Assembly (NCBI RefSeq): GCF_000701525.1
Contig: NZ_JNJC01000007.1
Span: 1 to 45,039, forward strand
Reading direction: 5' to 3'
From: Mesoplasma grammopterae ATCC 49580
GTDB taxonomy: Bacteria; Bacillota_I; Bacilli_A; Mycoplasmatales; Mycoplasmataceae
DNA length: 45,039 bases
Translations under genes and position numbers: made by a program
Notes under the pieces: model-generated
Databases searched by the model: none
Seen by the model: only the letters and a program-made list of their open reading frames with translations
Told to the model about the DNA's origin: nothing
Shown here: in pieces, positions 41,993 through 45,039 of the stretch
Layout of the letters: every line of letters starts with the position of its first letter
Position numbering within the stretch: position 1 is the first letter of the stretch

Positions 41993-42961
41993 TTACGCCT
42001 CCAATGCTTGATAAATTGTAATAATAGCTGTATTCATAATATCTGTTAATGTAGCTCCACGACTTAAATCATTAACTGGCTTATTGAATCCAAGGATGAA
42101 TGGACCGATAGCTTCGTAGCCACCCATTCTTTGGGCAATTTTATAACCAATGTTTCCTGCATTAATATCAGGGAACACAAACACGTCAGGTGTTTGTTTA
42201 GTTAATTTACAATCTTTAAATTTTTTATCTCTTATTTCTTTATCTCAAGCCGCATCAAACTGAATTTCTCCAGCATAATTAAAATCAACTGTTTGAGAGT
42301 CTAATAATTCAACAGCTTCTTTAACACGAACTACGTCTTCACCAGCCCCTGATCCTGTTGTTGAGTAACTTAATAAAGCAACTTCAGGATTTTTAACATC
42401 AAATGATTGAGCAAATTTTGCTGTCATTTTTGATATGTCAGCTAATTGTTGACTTGTGGGTTTTAAATTTAATGCACAATCTGTAAAGAAGTAATTTTCT
42501 TCACCTTTGTTCATAATAAACACACTAGCTGCTAAAGCAACATTTGGTGATGTTTTAATAATTTGTAATGCAGGTCTTATAGTATCAGCTGTTGTATATG
42601 TTATTCCACATAGCATACAATCAGCTTTTTCCATTTTAACCAGCATTGCACCAATGTAATTGGCCTGTCCCATCAATTTAGTTGCTTGTTCTAAATTAGT
42701 TTTGTCTTTTCTTAAATCCATGAATTTTTCAATTAATGGTTGTTTATCCAATTTATCAATTGCAATAACTTCAATTTTTGAATCTAAAGATGATGGTATT
42801 GATTCTGATTTTTGAAATAACATAATAACTTTTGAAATATTTTCTTTAACAAGAGTATTAGCTACTTCTTGAATTTTAGGTTCTTCACCTTCGGGTAAAA
42901 CAATGGTTTTTTTATGATCTAAGTCTACTAGAATTTTTTTGATTTGTTCTACTGAATACAT
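41993..42961 (-). CDS. pta: Phosphate acetyltransferase
   Basis: The 322-residue enzyme converts acetyl-CoA to acetyl phosphate for AckA. KTIVLPEGEEPKI opens the fold. YIGAMLVKMEKADCMLCGITYTTADTIRPAL is the active-site region. VALLSYSTTGSGAGEDVVRV and the C-terminal DINAGNIGYKIAQRMGG with GPFILGFNKPVNDLSRG are the CoA/phosphate blocks. Its ATG lies one base after the pdhD stop in the sequence TAATATG, the same junction as pta-ackA. TGA codes the Trp after FDAA. Confidence 0.97.
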
Positions 42962-42962
42962 A

Positions 42963-44786
<1,824 letters not shown>

Positions 44787-45039
44787 TTACATTAATAGTA
44801 ATGCTGGATTACTTAAATAATTTTCTATTTTCATTAAGAATCTTCCGGCATCTCCACCATCAATTATTCTATGATCACATGTCATTGAGAATGGCATGAT
44901 TCAACCTGCCTTAATTTCATCTTTTACAAAAATAGGTGTTTTTGTCATTGTACCTACTCCTAAGATTGCTGATTCAGGTGAATTAATAATTGGTGTGGCA
45001 TAATCTAATCCAACTGATCCAAAGTTTGAAACTGTAAAA
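44787..45039 (-). CDS. pdhC: Dihydrolipoamide acetyltransferase (E2), C-terminal end
   Basis: The 5' part lies beyond the window, leaving about 84 C-terminal residues of the acyltransferase domain. VSNFGSVGLDYATPIINSPE and ILGVGTMTKTP are E2 blocks. FSMTCDHRIIDGGDAGRF contains the catalytic DHRxxDG motif with His and Asp. The stop TAA is 15 bases before the pdhD ATG. E2 passes the acetyl group from lipoate to CoA, so the order pdhC-pdhD-pta-ackA carries pyruvate carbon to acetate with ATP formation. Confidence 0.95.

Overview
The window is AT-rich mollicute DNA read with genetic code 4 (TGA = Trp). Nearly every conserved protein runs through in-frame TGA codons at places where the family has tryptophan: the GRWGN signature of both Lgt proteins, GSQWGDEGKGK of PurA and GCFWG of MsrA. 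With the standard code most genes look broken; with code 4 they are intact. The gene set (HprK, PurA/PurB, a PDH-Pta-AckA operon with a lipoyl domain on Lpd, three PepA copies, two Lgt copies) suggests the Entomoplasmataceae/Spiroplasma group, most like Mesoplasma. That placement is inference, not a database match.

Layout. 1-320: the 3' end of an IS30-type transposase (plus strand). 370-6377 (minus): a purine and translation block, read in the order 23-codon leader ORF, terminator hairpin, purA, purB, prs, pth, a hypothetical gene, an alpha/beta hydrolase. 6456-11367 (minus): a hypothetical gene and three tandem M17 leucyl aminopeptidases. 11383-15545 (minus): a 1187-residue FtsX-like permease, secG and a small XRE regulator. 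15604-21472 (minus): hprK, lgt2, trxB, lgt, whiA in transcription order. 21558-28190 (minus): uvrB, uvrA, folC and a FolT-like folate transporter S component. 28251-31082 (minus): secA. 31160-35448 (plus): a YigZ/IMPACT protein, a stand-alone 5'-3' exonuclease, a PAP2 membrane phosphatase and an ABC-F ATPase.

35486-39902 is a mixed-strand stress and redox island. It has two azoreductase paralogues, an HxlR-type thiol-sensing regulator overlapping msrA, and two tandem TatD hydrolases. It also holds the most unusual locus here: a 36-residue, 11-cysteine metallothionein-like peptide divergent from a 106-residue protein that looks like a ribbon-helix-helix DNA-binding domain joined to a Cys-rich metal-binding tail. 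39928-45039 (minus): proC, then pdhC (partial), pdhD, pta and ackA in transcription order, the end of the pyruvate-to-acetate ATP pathway.

Genes are very tightly packed. Many junctions are TAATG or TAATATG or overlap by 11-26 bases, and several stop codons lie inside terminator hairpins. No gap exceeds about 205 bases; the largest (6252-6455) holds the purA leader and hairpin. I saw no tRNA, rRNA, CRISPR array or replication origin.
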